Source: VRUE01 sp035548675
Lineage (GTDB): Bacteria > Actinomycetota > Thermoleophilia > Solirubrobacterales > 70-9
Direction: 5' to 3'
NCBI GenBank assembly: GCA_035548675.1
Contig: DASZSJ010000142.1
Span: 21,843 to 85,842 of the forward strand
Length of the DNA stretch: 64,000 nucleotides
Shown: positions 39,160-47,239 of the stretch, in pieces
Position numbering within the stretch: position 1 is the first letter of the stretch
Layout of the letters: every line of letters begins with the position of its first letter
Program-made: the position numbers and the translations under genes
The notes under the pieces: model-generated
Told to the model about the DNA's origin: nothing
Database searches by the model: none
Seen by the model: the letters and a program-made list of their open reading frames with translations, nothing else

Positions 39160-41426
39160 TGGAGCGGCGGGGGATTGGTGAGACCGAAGACCTGCAGCAG
39201 GGGGTCGTCTGCCGGGCGCGGCTGGATTTCGTAGATCGCCGTGGCGCCCTGGTGCGAGCCGATCAGGAATTCGGTGCCCTTCGGTACCGCCGCCGAGTCG
39301 TCGAGGTCGCGGCGGATCGCATCCCACTCGAAGCCGGACTCGCCAAGCAGGACGTGGACCATGCTGTGCTCGTCATTGGGGTCGTGGTGGACGAGCACCA
39401 AGTCGAGGCGGTCGCCCTTGAAGATTCGCTGTTCGCTTTTCTTCGGCAGGCCGACGATCGGCGCAATCTGCAGGGACCAGGTTCGTGGCGAGAGCCCGCG
39501 GTAGGGCAGCCGGGCGGCATAGAGCTGGCGGCGAAAGCCCGACTCGCTGGAGAGGATTTGCAGCACCGGGCGCGAGGTCGGATCGCCGCGGGTGATGACG
39601 AAGAGGTCCGGCCGCTGGCCACCCCAACTGGCAATTGAGAATTCGCGCGTCCACCCTTTCGGTGGTTCCGAGAGCGGCGCGAGGTAGCGCTGTGGCCTGC
39701 CGTCGACCTTCCAGGTCGGGGTCACCGTGATCGCCAGGTTGCGCGGCCGCTGTTCGAAGGAGAACAGGGCCTCGGCCCGCCAGGGGTACCAGCTATTGAC
39801 GTCGAATTGCGAGCGAGAAGCGGTTTGCGGGATCGAGAGGCGCGCGACCCGTTCGGCGTCGGAGCGAGGCTGGCCGGGGGTGTAGCTGAAGACGCCGATC
39901 CGGTGCCCGCGGCCGCGTACCCACTGCAGCGGCTCATTGTCATTGGGGCGGTCGCTGTTGGTCATCGTCGCCGTTGCCCCCGCCATGCCCTGTGGCAGCC
40001 GCATCGAGGCGACCAGCGGGTACGGTTCCGGCAGCAGGCGCTGGATCACGATCCCCGAGACGAGCATGATCGCGACGATCGCGACGCCGCCGAGGACCAA
40101 CCAACGAGCGAGATGGTGGTCCTGCCCATCTGGCTGCTTCCCGTCGCCGAGCGACTCGTTGCCGTTCCCTGTAGGCGGTGCGTCCGGCGTCGCCGTCCGT
40201 CCTGTCATCCGGCGGATTCTGCCCCATGTCCTCCCGGTCAGACCCGGCGGGTTGACGGGGTCTTCCGCCACCGCGCCGACGACCAGTAGCAGTGGGATCA
40301 CCAGCAGCCAGTCGAGTTGCTGGGTCCAGAGGTTCTGATAGACGCCGAAGATCGCCATGTAGAGCAGGTAGCCAGCGATCGTGCACCAGCGGAACGAGCG
40401 GGTCCGCGTCGCCATCGCAAAGGCGCCGGCCGAGAAGAAGCCGGTAGCGGCGACGCCGGGGACCAGCGCGATGAAGCCGCCGTCCGCCCAGAACGGTCCG
40501 GCGACCGTGCTGGTGACCCAGGGGGGCGTGATCTCGGCCGAGACGTCGGAGACGTTGCGGGCGCTGTGAAAGATCGTGTCAAAGCCGATCGCATCAAAGA
40601 CGCCGCCGCCAAACGCTTCACCCGTTGGGAAGTGCCCGATCACCCCCTGCAGAGCGAGGAAGTTGGTCGTGATCGCGAGGTAGATCGGGACCAGCGGCTG
40701 CAGGAAGAACGGTGTGCCGGGTAGGATTTCACCGAAGAGTTCGGACTCGAATGGGTTGTAGGGGTTCTGCCGTGTACGCAGGTAGAAGCCGAAGACGACC
40801 GCGACGAAGGCGAGCAGGCCGGCGATGACGAACATCCAGCTGCGCGGTCTTCCCCAGTAGAGCCAGCGGGCCGCGACCGCGACGATCACCGGCAGCAGCA
40901 CGCTGCCGCGCCCGGCCTGCAGGGCAAACCCACCGAGCGCGACGAGGGCGAGTACCAGCTCGAAGCGCGACTCGCGCGCGAGCAGTCGCTGCGGCCTGAC
41001 CAAGCCGACGATCGCGACCACAGTGAGGCCGTCGATGAGGACGATGGTCGGCCCGCCCTGGCTGAAGCGGAGCGTACTTCCCCCCGGCGAGAGCAGTGGG
41101 ACACCGCCGATCTTGGCGAACTGGTGGGCCAGCTCGATGAAGCCGATGACGAGCAGGACGATGAGGATCCGCCGGTAGACCTGACTCTCGCGCGGCGTTT
41201 CGCTTGCGGCAACCCGTCCCCGTCCGAGCGCAAGTCCCTCGCCGATCAGTCCGCCGGCGATGAATGCCACCGGCACGGCTGCGACGACGACGATCACGAT
41301 TGTCGACCAGCCTTCCTGCGAGCTGAGCAGGTGGTACTGGCTGAGTAGGGCGGCGAAGATCCAGATGCCGGTGAAGGCAACGAGCGGCGAGAGCAGCGAG
41401 CGATTGAGCTCCGCGAAGCGCCTCAT
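39156..41426 (-). CDS. wzy: Wzy-like polysaccharide polymerase with large C-terminal outer domain
   Basis: The protein is 756 residues. Residues 1-400 hold about eleven helices, with FGFYLRTRQNPYNPF and a large outer loop (about 235-320) typical of O-antigen polymerases. After a polar linker (about 405-455) a last helix (WLVLGGVAIVAIMLVSGIVI) leads to some 270 residues of extracytoplasmic beta-rich sequence (YRGLSPRTWSLQIAPIVGLP, LVLVHHDPNDEHSMVHVLLG). That tail is not part of usual Wzy proteins and may steer chain length, export or attachment. The context of wzx, GT2 genes and fkbM supports the polymerase role. Confidence 0.75.
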   Translation of the reverse strand: MRRFAELNRSLLSPLVAFTGIWIFAALLSQYHLLSSQEGWSTIVIVVVAAVPVAFIAGGLIGEGLALGRGRVAASETPRESQVYRRILIVLLVIGFIELAHQFAKIGGVPLLSPGGSTLRFSQGGPTIVLIDGLTVVAIVGLVRPQRLLARESRFELVLALVALGGFALQAGRGSVLLPVIVAVAARWLYWGRPRSWMFVIAGLLAFVAVVFGFYLRTRQNPYNPFESELFGEILPGTPFFLQPLVPIYLAITTNFLALQGVIGHFPTGEAFGGGVFDAIGFDTIFHSARNVSDVSAEITPPWVTSTVAGPFWADGGFIALVPGVAATGFFSAGAFAMATRTRSFRWCTIAGYLLYMAIFGVYQNLWTQQLDWLLVIPLLLVVGAVAEDPVNPPGLTGRTWGRIRRMTGRTATPDAPPTGNGNESLGDGKQPDGQDHHLARWLVLGGVAIVAIMLVSGIVIQRLLPEPYPLVASMRLPQGMAGATATMTNSDRPNDNEPLQWVRGRGHRIGVFSYTPGQPRSDAERVARLSIPQTASRSQFDVNSWYPWRAEALFSFEQRPRNLAITVTPTWKVDGRPQRYLAPLSEPPKGWTREFSIASWGGQRPDLFVITRGDPTSRPVLQILSSESGFRRQLYAARLPYRGLSPRTWSLQIAPIVGLPKKSEQRIFKGDRLDLVLVHHDPNDEHSMVHVLLGESGFEWDAIRRDLDDSAAVPKGTEFLIGSHQGATAIYEIQPRPADDPLLQVFGLTNPPPLQ

Positions 41427-42337
41427 CGGCCCTCAATCCCCATCTTGTAGCCGCGGGCATAGCCGCCGCGAGTCATCGCCAGCCAGATGTGTTCGCGCAT
41501 CCCCGCCGGCAGCGGCAGCTCGGCCAAGGACTCGAGTAGCGGCGCCAGCGTCTGCACCGCCGACCAGGCGAGGCCTCGTGGTTCTTGCACCCCAGGGTGC
41601 GGTCGCTCGGGCCGCAGGCGGTTGTAGAGGGCGGCGGAGCGGCCGACCGCGATCGAGCGCCGCAGCGACTGCTCGGGCGTGGTCGGGTGGTCGTGGAGGA
41701 CGAGCAGCTCGGGGTGATAGTCGAGCTCGAGCCCGGCGTCGGCGAGGCGCACGCCCAGCTCGGTGTCCTCGACCGCTGCGGTAGGGAAGCGTTCGTCGAA
41801 GCCGCCGACCTGCTCGAAGAACGAGCGCTTGAGCGAGGCGTGCGAGCTGTAGAAGTAGTTGGCCGCGTCGACTGGGCCGGCTTCGAGGTCGCAGTAGTGG
41901 AACTGCGGGCCGCCGTTCTCCAGCCAGCGCATGAATGGAGTCACCGGCTTGCGCGGCGTCCAGGTGATCCGGCCGAGGATCCCGTAAGTCGGCTCCGGCC
42001 GCGCTGCGTGCAGGTCGAGGTGGGCGCGCAGCAGCCCTCCGCCAGCGGGCTCGGTGTCGTCACCGAGGAAGAGCAGGACCTCGCCGCTGGCCGCGGCGAC
42101 GCCGGCGTTGCGCGCCGCCGCTGGTCCGCCCTCAGGCTGCTCGAGCAGGCGGATCGGCAGTGTCGAGCGGCCCTCGCGAGCGCGGATTTGCTCAGTCGTC
42201 CCCTCGCTCGACCCGTTGTCGACTACCACGACCTCCAGGCTCGCCCCATCAGCCCGCTGCGCTTCCAGCGCGTCGAGCGTCCGGGCCAGCGCTTCGGCGC
42301 GATCCTTGGTCGGTATGACGACGGAGAGGGAATTCAT
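41423..42337 (-). CDS. GT2 glycosyltransferase
   Basis: This 304-residue GT-A enzyme has LSVVIPTKDRAEALARTLDA, VVVVDNGSSEGTTEQI, PAAARNAGVAAASGEVLLFL, GDDTEP and an acceptor region with FDERFPTAAVEDTELGVRLA. The ED motif after the aromatic stretch is typical of inverting GT2 transferases working on lipid-linked oligosaccharides. It overlaps both neighbours by 4 nt. There is no membrane helix apart from a short hydrophobic C-terminal patch. The donor is unknown. Confidence 0.85.
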   Translation of the reverse strand: MNSLSVVIPTKDRAEALARTLDALEAQRADGASLEVVVVDNGSSEGTTEQIRAREGRSTLPIRLLEQPEGGPAAARNAGVAAASGEVLLFLGDDTEPAGGGLLRAHLDLHAARPEPTYGILGRITWTPRKPVTPFMRWLENGGPQFHYCDLEAGPVDAANYFYSSHASLKRSFFEQVGGFDERFPTAAVEDTELGVRLADAGLELDYHPELLVLHDHPTTPEQSLRRSIAVGRSAALYNRLRPERPHPGVQEPRGLAWSAVQTLAPLLESLAELPLPAGMREHIWLAMTRGGYARGYKMGIEGR

Positions 42338-43158
42338 GTGGCGCCGCCCGCTCTAAGGCGCCGGGAGAGCCTAAGTAGCGGCGCGGCGACGGGCATCGCC
42401 CGGCGGTGATGGAGTCGAATGTAGCGCTCGACCGAGTCGAGGCGAATCGCCTGCTGGCGCCGGCGGTCGATTTGAACGAAGGCCTCGGCGCCGATGTGGC
42501 CGACGCGAGCGGAGCCGGATATGAGGTTGCGGTAGCCGGCGTCGTGCAGGCGCCGCGCCAAGTCGACGTCCTCATACCAGAGGAAGAAACCCTCGTCGAA
42601 GCCGCTGGCCTCCTCCCAGGGCTCGCGTCTGAGCACGAAGCAGGCGCCGGAGGGCTGGCCGACCTCGACCACCTCTCCGGGCCCCGGGCTCGGCTGTCGC
42701 CGCTCGCCAAAGGAGCCGGCGAAGATCCGCGCCAGCATCGTCGCCGTTCCCGGCAGTGCCGCGTGATAGCGATCCGTGTCGCCGCCGAAGACGGGCCCAA
42801 CCATGCCGGCTCGCGGCTCGGCCGCGGCGACCGCCGCCAGCGCCGCCAGCGCTCCGGGCTCCGCCAGCACGTCGGCATTGCTGATGCAGACCAGCTCGCC
42901 GTCGCCCCCGCGCAGGGCCCGGTTCGCGGCCCGGCCGTAGCCGACGTTCTCCTCGCCGAGGTCAAGGCGGACGTCCGCGGGGCACCCCTCGCGCAGCAGT
43001 TGGCGTTGCTCGGGGCGCGAGTCGTTGTCGACGATCGTCACCCGGGCGTCCACGCCCTCTGAGGCGCGATAGGCACGCGCCGCGGCCAGCGCCGCCTCGG
43101 CCGTGTTCCAGTTGACGATCGCCACGTCGATTGCGGCCGGCTGGGCATCGGGGCTCAT
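42334..43158 (-). CDS. GT2 glycosyltransferase (WbbL-type rhamnosyltransferase-like)
   Basis: The protein is 274 residues from ATG 43158: IDVAIVNWNTAEAALAAARA, VTIVDNDSRPEQRQL, ENVGYGRAANRAL, CISNADVLAEPG, GQPSGACFVLRREPWEEASG and FDEGFFLWYEDVDLARRL. This matches rhamnosyltransferases of the WbbL/RfbF class. It is the first gene of the assembly operon that runs down to fcl. TATCGT on the minus strand (43174-43169) lies 10 nt before the ATG and may drive the operon. A longer frame reaches 43260 but would run into vapC, so I reject that start. Confidence 0.85.
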   Translation of the reverse strand: MSPDAQPAAIDVAIVNWNTAEAALAAARAYRASEGVDARVTIVDNDSRPEQRQLLREGCPADVRLDLGEENVGYGRAANRALRGGDGELVCISNADVLAEPGALAALAAVAAAEPRAGMVGPVFGGDTDRYHAALPGTATMLARIFAGSFGERRQPSPGPGEVVEVGQPSGACFVLRREPWEEASGFDEGFFLWYEDVDLARRLHDAGYRNLISGSARVGHIGAEAFVQIDRRRQQAIRLDSVERYIRLHHRRAMPVAAPLLRLSRRLRAGGAT

Positions 43159-43168
43159 CGTCGGCGCG

Positions 43169-43174
43169 ACGATA
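43169..43174 (-). promoter_or_regulatory. -10 hexamer TATCGT for the assembly operon
   Basis: TATCGT on the minus strand lies 10 nt before ATG 43158, in the 28-bp gap after vapC. It fits the TANNNT pattern. Confidence 0.35.
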
Positions 43175-43186
43175 ACCACCGGCGCG

Positions 43187-43645
43187 TCAGGCAAGCGCTC
43201 CGTCAGGTACCAGCCACGCCTGGCTGACCCCACTGACCGCGGCGATTCGCTCGTAGTCACGGTCGTAGTGGACGAGCTTCACGCCGGCCTCCTCTGCGGC
43301 TGCAGCAAGCAGCAGGTCGGCTGGGGGGACCCGGCGATGGTCGCCGGCTCCGGCCAGGGCGAGCTGGGTGTCGCGGGCACGACGCCAAAGGTCCGCCGGC
43401 ATCGGAACTGACTCGAACGTGGCGAGCCGGCCGGCGACCTCCTCGGCTCGGCGCTGGTTGGGGGCGAGCCGTGTGAGCTCGAGGACAACCAGGTCGCAAA
43501 CCAGCACGAGTCCGGCTTCGACGGCTGCGTTGAACCACTCGGCGAGCTCGGGAAAGCGCCGGTCGCGCACCCACGTCCAGGCGCCGGTATCAAAGAGCGC
43601 GGGTCGATCGAGCCGCGGAAGCCGCAGCTCGGGCTTCTCGGTCAG
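43187..43645 (-). CDS. vapC: VapC PIN-domain toxin with a putative CTG start
   Basis: The protein is 152 residues when begun at CTG 43645. PIN acidic positions are seen in PALFDTGAWTW (first Asp), LVVLELTRLA (Glu), VPPADLLLAAAAE (Asp) and VHYDRDYERIA (Asp). No ATG, GTG or TTG precedes the first Asp; the internal GTG at 43570 would remove it. The CTG overlaps the antitoxin stop as CTGA and has AGGGA 6 nt upstream, good geometry for coupled translation. The toxin probably cleaves tRNA or rRNA. The pair sits inside the polysaccharide locus between two divergent operons. Confidence 0.78.
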   Translation of the reverse strand: MTEKPELRLPRLDRPALFDTGAWTWVRDRRFPELAEWFNAAVEAGLVLVCDLVVLELTRLAPNQRRAEEVAGRLATFESVPMPADLWRRARDTQLALAGAGDHRRVPPADLLLAAAAEEAGVKLVHYDRDYERIAAVSGVSQAWLVPDGALA

Positions 43646-43839
43646 GGTCGTTCCCTGCCCGATGTGACTTCCTCGGGAGTCCCGTCGATATCTCGCACTA
43701 CGTCGAACCCCTTGAGCGCACGGCGCCGAGCCGCGTCGCGCAGTGCGGCGTTCACCGTCTCGCTGAGGCCGCGGGTGCCAAGCTCGCGACGCGCAGCCTG
43801 CAACGCCTGCTCATCGACATCAACGGTGGTGCGTGCCAT
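43642..43839 (-). CDS. vapB: VapB-type antitoxin
   Basis: This 65-residue protein has MARTTVDVDEQALQAARREL, then GTRGLSETVNAALRDAARRR, the ribbon-helix-helix-like VapB pattern of actinobacteria, and a C-terminal tail (FDVVRDIDGT) for toxin binding. ATG 43839 is used; TATCGT on the minus strand (43852-43847) lies 7 nt upstream, so it is probably leaderless. The direct repeat TGATGCG flanks that hexamer and could be an operator. It is divergent from rmlA. Confidence 0.85.
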   Translation of the reverse strand: MARTTVDVDEQALQAARRELGTRGLSETVNAALRDAARRRALKGFDVVRDIDGTPEEVTSGRERP

Positions 43840-43846
43840 GCGCATC

Positions 43847-43852
43847 ACGATA
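43847..43852 (-). promoter_or_regulatory. Leaderless -10 hexamer TATCGT for vapB
   Basis: It lies 7 nt before ATG 43839 on the minus strand and is bracketed by two TGATGCG repeats, which suggests autoregulation. Confidence 0.4.
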
Positions 43853-43881
43853 TCGCATCATCCTCTCCATCAGCGCGACGA

Positions 43882-43887
43882 TAGCCT
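43882..43887 (+). promoter_or_regulatory. -10 hexamer TAGCCT for rmlA
   Basis: TAGCCT ends 9 nt before GTG 43897. The same hexamer precedes rmlB at 46242. Confidence 0.45.
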
Positions 43888-43896
43888 TCCCGCGAC

Positions 43897-44973
43897 GTGC
43901 AAGACCTCAAGGGCCTGATCCTCTCCGGGGGGGCCGGGACGCGTTTGCGCCCGATCACCCACACCTCGGCCAAGCAGCTGGTGCCGGTTGCCAACAAGCC
44001 CGTGCTCTTCTACGGGATCGAGGCGCTGGTCGACGCGGGCGTGAACGAGATCGGGATCATCATCGCGCCGGAGACGGGAGAGGAGATTCGCGAAGCGGCC
44101 GGCGACGGCTCCGCCTTCGGCGCCAAGATCACCTACATAGTCCAGGACAAGCCCGCCGGGCTCGCCCACGCGGTGCTCACCGCCGAGGAGTTCATCGGCG
44201 GCTCGCCCTTCGTCATGTACCTCGGCGACAACCTGCTCGCCGACGGACTGCGCGGCCTCGTCTCCACCTTCCGCGAGGAGGAACCGGACGCGCTGATCCT
44301 GCTGACGCCGGTCGCCGACCCGCAGTCCTACGGCGTCGCCGAGCTCGATGGCGAGCGCATCGTGCGCCTGATCGAGAAGCCGAAAGACCCGCCGTCGAAC
44401 CTGGCGCTGGTCGGCGTCTACCTCTTCGCGCCGCCGATCTTCGACGCCGCCCGTGCGCTCGAGCCCTCCTGGCGCGGGGAGCTCGAGATCACCGAGGCGA
44501 TCCAGAGCCTGATCGAGCAGGGCAAGGCGGTCCGCTCCGAGGTCGTCAGCGGTTGGTGGAAGGACACCGGCCAGCTCGCCGACATGCTCGAGGCCAACCG
44601 GCTCGTGTTGGAGGAGATCGAGACCCGGATCGAGGGCGAGGTCGACGAGGCCTCCCGGGTCGAGGGCCGCGTCGTCGTCGCGCCCGGCGCCCAGCTGGTG
44701 AACTCGGTCGTCCGCGGCCCGGCGGTGATCGGTCCCGGCGCCCGCATCGAGGACGCCTACGTCGGCCCCTACACCTCGATCGGCGACGACGTCTGCGTGC
44801 GCCGGGCCGAAGTCGAGCACTCGATCGTCCTCGCCGGCTCGGTAGTCGAGGACCTCGGTACCCGCCTCGAGGCGAGCCTGCTCGGCCGCGAAGTCAAGCT
44901 GACCCGCAGCGACGGCATGCCGAAGACCCTGCGCATGCTGGTCGGCGACAAGTCCGAGATCGAGCTGATCTGA
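43897..44973 (+). CDS. rmlA: Glucose-1-phosphate thymidylyltransferase, long form
   Basis: This 358-residue protein has LKGLILSGGAGTRLRPITHT (nucleotide loop), AKQLVPVANKPVLFYGIEAL, the metal Asp in VMYLGDNLLADG, VGVYLFAPPIF and SGWWKDTGQLADMLEANRL. Beyond residue about 245 is a left-handed beta-helix tail (VVVAPGAQLVNSVVRGPAVI), which defines the RmlA-long/StrD class. It makes dTDP-glucose from glucose-1-phosphate and dTTP, the first step to dTDP-rhamnose. The GTG start is leaderless after TAGCCT. Specificity for dTTP is inferred from family and neighbours. Confidence 0.92.
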   Translation: MQDLKGLILSGGAGTRLRPITHTSAKQLVPVANKPVLFYGIEALVDAGVNEIGIIIAPETGEEIREAAGDGSAFGAKITYIVQDKPAGLAHAVLTAEEFIGGSPFVMYLGDNLLADGLRGLVSTFREEEPDALILLTPVADPQSYGVAELDGERIVRLIEKPKDPPSNLALVGVYLFAPPIFDAARALEPSWRGELEITEAIQSLIEQGKAVRSEVVSGWWKDTGQLADMLEANRLVLEEIETRIEGEVDEASRVEGRVVVAPGAQLVNSVVRGPAVIGPGARIEDAYVGPYTSIGDDVCVRRAEVEHSIVLAGSVVEDLGTRLEASLLGREVKLTRSDGMPKTLRMLVGDKSEIELI

Positions 44974-45015
44974 GCCGGGTTGGAAGCACGCGTCGTCAAG
45001 ATCGTTTCTGACTAG

Positions 45016-45870
45016 ATGAAGGTCCTGGTCACAGGCGCGGGCGGCATGCTCGGGCGCGATGTCGTGCTCGCCGCCGGCAACGCCGGCCACGACGTGGTCG
45101 GCTTCGGCCACACCGAGCTCGACGTCACCGACGCGGCGGCGCTCGCCGCCAAGTTCGAGCTGGAGCGGCCCGACGTCGTGATCAACTGCGCTGCCTGGAC
45201 CGACGTCGACGGCGCCGAGGAGGCTGAGGAGGAGGCAACCGCGGTCAACGGGACCGCCGCCGGCCACGTTGCCGCCGCAGCGGCGGAGGTCGGGGCCAGT
45301 GTCGTCTACATCTCCAGCGACTACGTCTTCGACGGGGCCAAGGGCGCCCCTTACGTAGAGACCGACCAGACGGCGCCGCTCTCTGCTTACGGGCGCAGCA
45401 AGCTGGCCGGCGAGGAGGCGACTGCCGCCGCCAACAAGCGTCACTTCGTCGTCCGCTCCTCCTGGCTCTTCGGCATCGGCGGCTCCAATTTCGTTGAGAC
45501 GATGCTGCGCCTCGCCGCCACCCAGAACGAGGTGCTGGTCGTCCGCGACCAGATCGGCTCGCCCACCTACACCTGGCACCTCGCCTACGGCGTCGTCCGC
45601 CTGATCGAGGGGATCGAGTTCGGTATCCACCACATGGCCGCGGGCGGTGCCTGTTCCTGGTACGACTTCGCCCGCGAGATCTTCGACCAGGCCAAGGTCG
45701 AGTGCCTCGTCCTCTCCGCCACCACCGACATGCTCGGACGCCCCGCCCCCCGACCGCCCTTCTCGGCTCTCGAGAGCCAGCGCGAGCACGCGATCGAGCT
45801 GCCCCCCTGGCGCGACGGCCTCTCCGCCTACCTCGCTCAACGGACCGCGGAGCAGGAGGCGACAGCGTAG
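45016..45870 (+). CDS. rmlD: dTDP-4-dehydrorhamnose reductase
   Basis: This 284-residue SDR begins KVLVTGAGGMLGRDVVLAAG and has the short strand ELDVTDAAAL, NCAAWTDVDGAEEAE, YISSDYVFDGAKGAPYVETD, YGRSKLAGEE (Tyr and Lys), VRSSWLFG and a C-terminal region with RPPFSALES. These are hallmark RmlD motifs. It reduces dTDP-4-keto-L-rhamnose with NAD(P)H to dTDP-L-rhamnose. It lies 42 nt after rmlA and is probably co-transcribed. Confidence 0.93.
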   Translation: MKVLVTGAGGMLGRDVVLAAGNAGHDVVGFGHTELDVTDAAALAAKFELERPDVVINCAAWTDVDGAEEAEEEATAVNGTAAGHVAAAAAEVGASVVYISSDYVFDGAKGAPYVETDQTAPLSAYGRSKLAGEEATAAANKRHFVVRSSWLFGIGGSNFVETMLRLAATQNEVLVVRDQIGSPTYTWHLAYGVVRLIEGIEFGIHHMAAGGACSWYDFAREIFDQAKVECLVLSATTDMLGRPAPRPPFSALESQREHAIELPPWRDGLSAYLAQRTAEQEATA

Positions 45871-46255
45871 ATCTTGTCGCTCGCTCGCCGGAGATCAACC
45901 GGAAGTGAAAACAAAGTGTGTCAATAGGTAGATATTGGATCTGGGCCGAAATTCACTGTTAGGGTCGGCGGCAGGAGGGCGAAGGGGACGGGTGTCTCCA
46001 GGTAGTTGACACCTACCATGTCCGACTAGCCTCGGATCCGGTTTGAGTCCGGCGCCCTCCGCAGAGAGATCGCCGGAACGGGTTGAGTCTGGGGTGGTCG
46101 TGGTAGCCTGGACTACGGGTGTCAACTACCTGCGGGGTGGCTCCCCGCTTCGCCAGACTCGACCCGCTCCGGCGGGTCTTGTCGTACAGGGACCTGACCG
46201 GCCGCCATCCGCGGCGAGGGCAGGCACCTCGACTTTCCCGCTAGCCTTCCGCCGC
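45871..46255 (+). other. 385-bp leader between rmlD and rmlB with nested inverted repeats
   Basis: No gene is visible. CAGGTAGTTGACACC (45999-46013) is the exact reverse complement of 46118-46132. A second pair, 46074-46093 and 46152-46171, matches in 18 of 20 positions and interleaves with the first. TTGACA (46006-46011) and TAGCCT (46027-46032) may form a promoter with a short 15-bp spacer. The two pairings overlap and could be alternative, so a structured, regulatory leader for rmlBC is plausible. Confidence 0.5.
46242..46247 (+). promoter_or_regulatory. Leaderless -10 hexamer TAGCCT for rmlB
   Basis: TAGCCT ends 8 nt before GTG 46256. If used, it bypasses the structured leader upstream. 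Confidence 0.45.
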
Positions 46256-47239
46256 GTGAAGGTCCTCGTCACCGGCGCCGCCGGCTTCATCGGCTCCACC
46301 TACGTCCGCCTCGTCGAAGCGGAGCACGAGGTGCGCGTGCTCGACAAGCTCACCTACGCCGGCCGCCGCGAGAACCTGCCGGTGGGCACGGAACTGGTCG
46401 AGGGCGCGATCGAGGACCCCAGGGTCGTGCGCGAGGCGATGGAGGGCTGCGAGGCGGTCGTCAACTTCGCCGCCGAGTCCCACGTCGACCGCTCGATCGA
46501 CGACCAGGACGCCTTCGCCCGCACCCACGTGATCGGCACCGGGACGCTGCTCGACGCCGCTCGCGAGCTCGGCGTCGGTCGCTACCTGCAGGTCTCCACC
46601 GACGAGGTTTACGGCTCGATCGAGTCCGGTTCCTTCACCGAGACCTCGCCGCTCGACCCATCCTCGCCCTACTCGGCGACCAAGGCGGCCGGTGACCTGC
46701 TCGTCACCGCCCACGTCCACACCTACGGCATCGACGCTTCGATCGTGCGCGGCTCCAACAACTACGGCCCGCGCCAGTACCCCGAGAAGTTGATCCCACT
46801 GATCACGCTCAACGCCCTGCACGGCGACTCGCTGCCGGTCTACGGCGACGGCAAGCAGGTCCGCAACTGGCTCTACGTCGAGGACTTCTGCCGCGGCATC
46901 CACACGGTGTTGACCAAGGGAGAGGCGGGCGAGGCCTACAACGTCGGCGGCCCCGACGAGTGCGAGAACATCGAGGTGGTCAAGCGGGTGATCGAGCTGA
47001 CCGGCAAAGACGAGTCGCTGATCGAGTACGTCAAGGACCGGCCCGGCCACGACCGCCGCTACTCGCTCTCCTCGGAGAAGCTGAAGCGCGAATTGGGCTG
47101 GGAGGCGCAGGTCCACTTCGCCGAGGGGCTGGAGAAGACCGTCGCCTGGTACCGCGAGAACGAGGAGTGGTGGGGCCCGATCCGCTCCGGCGAATACCGC
47201 GAGTACTACGAAAAGCAGTACGGCAGGGCGCTCGGCTGA
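46256..47239 (+). CDS. rmlB: dTDP-glucose 4,6-dehydratase
   Basis: This 327-residue enzyme starts KVLVTGAAGFIGSTYVRLVE and has LDKLTYAGRRENL, NFAAESHVDRSI, STDEVYGSIESGSFTETSPL, PYSATKAAGDLL (Tyr and Lys), RGSNNYGPRQYPEKLIPL and NWLYVEDFCRGI, all diagnostic for RmlB. It makes dTDP-4-keto-6-deoxyglucose. The start is GTG 46256, where the Rossmann strand begins and TAGCCT lies 8 nt upstream; starts further up would translate the structured leader. It overlaps rmlC by one base. Confidence 0.95.
   Translation: MKVLVTGAAGFIGSTYVRLVEAEHEVRVLDKLTYAGRRENLPVGTELVEGAIEDPRVVREAMEGCEAVVNFAAESHVDRSIDDQDAFARTHVIGTGTLLDAARELGVGRYLQVSTDEVYGSIESGSFTETSPLDPSSPYSATKAAGDLLVTAHVHTYGIDASIVRGSNNYGPRQYPEKLIPLITLNALHGDSLPVYGDGKQVRNWLYVEDFCRGIHTVLTKGEAGEAYNVGGPDECENIEVVKRVIELTGKDESLIEYVKDRPGHDRRYSLSSEKLKRELGWEAQVHFAEGLEKTVAWYRENEEWWGPIRSGEYREYYEKQYGRALG

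Noticed and set aside
43159..43260. N-terminal extension of the GT2 protein to GTG 43260
   Set aside because: The extra 34 residues overlap vapC and do not resemble a GT2 N-terminus; ATG 43158 sits at the fold start with a TATCGT box upstream.
43870..45840. A 656-codon open frame antisense to rmlA and rmlD
   Set aside because: It spans two well-supported genes and their gap on the other strand and shows no recognisable motif.
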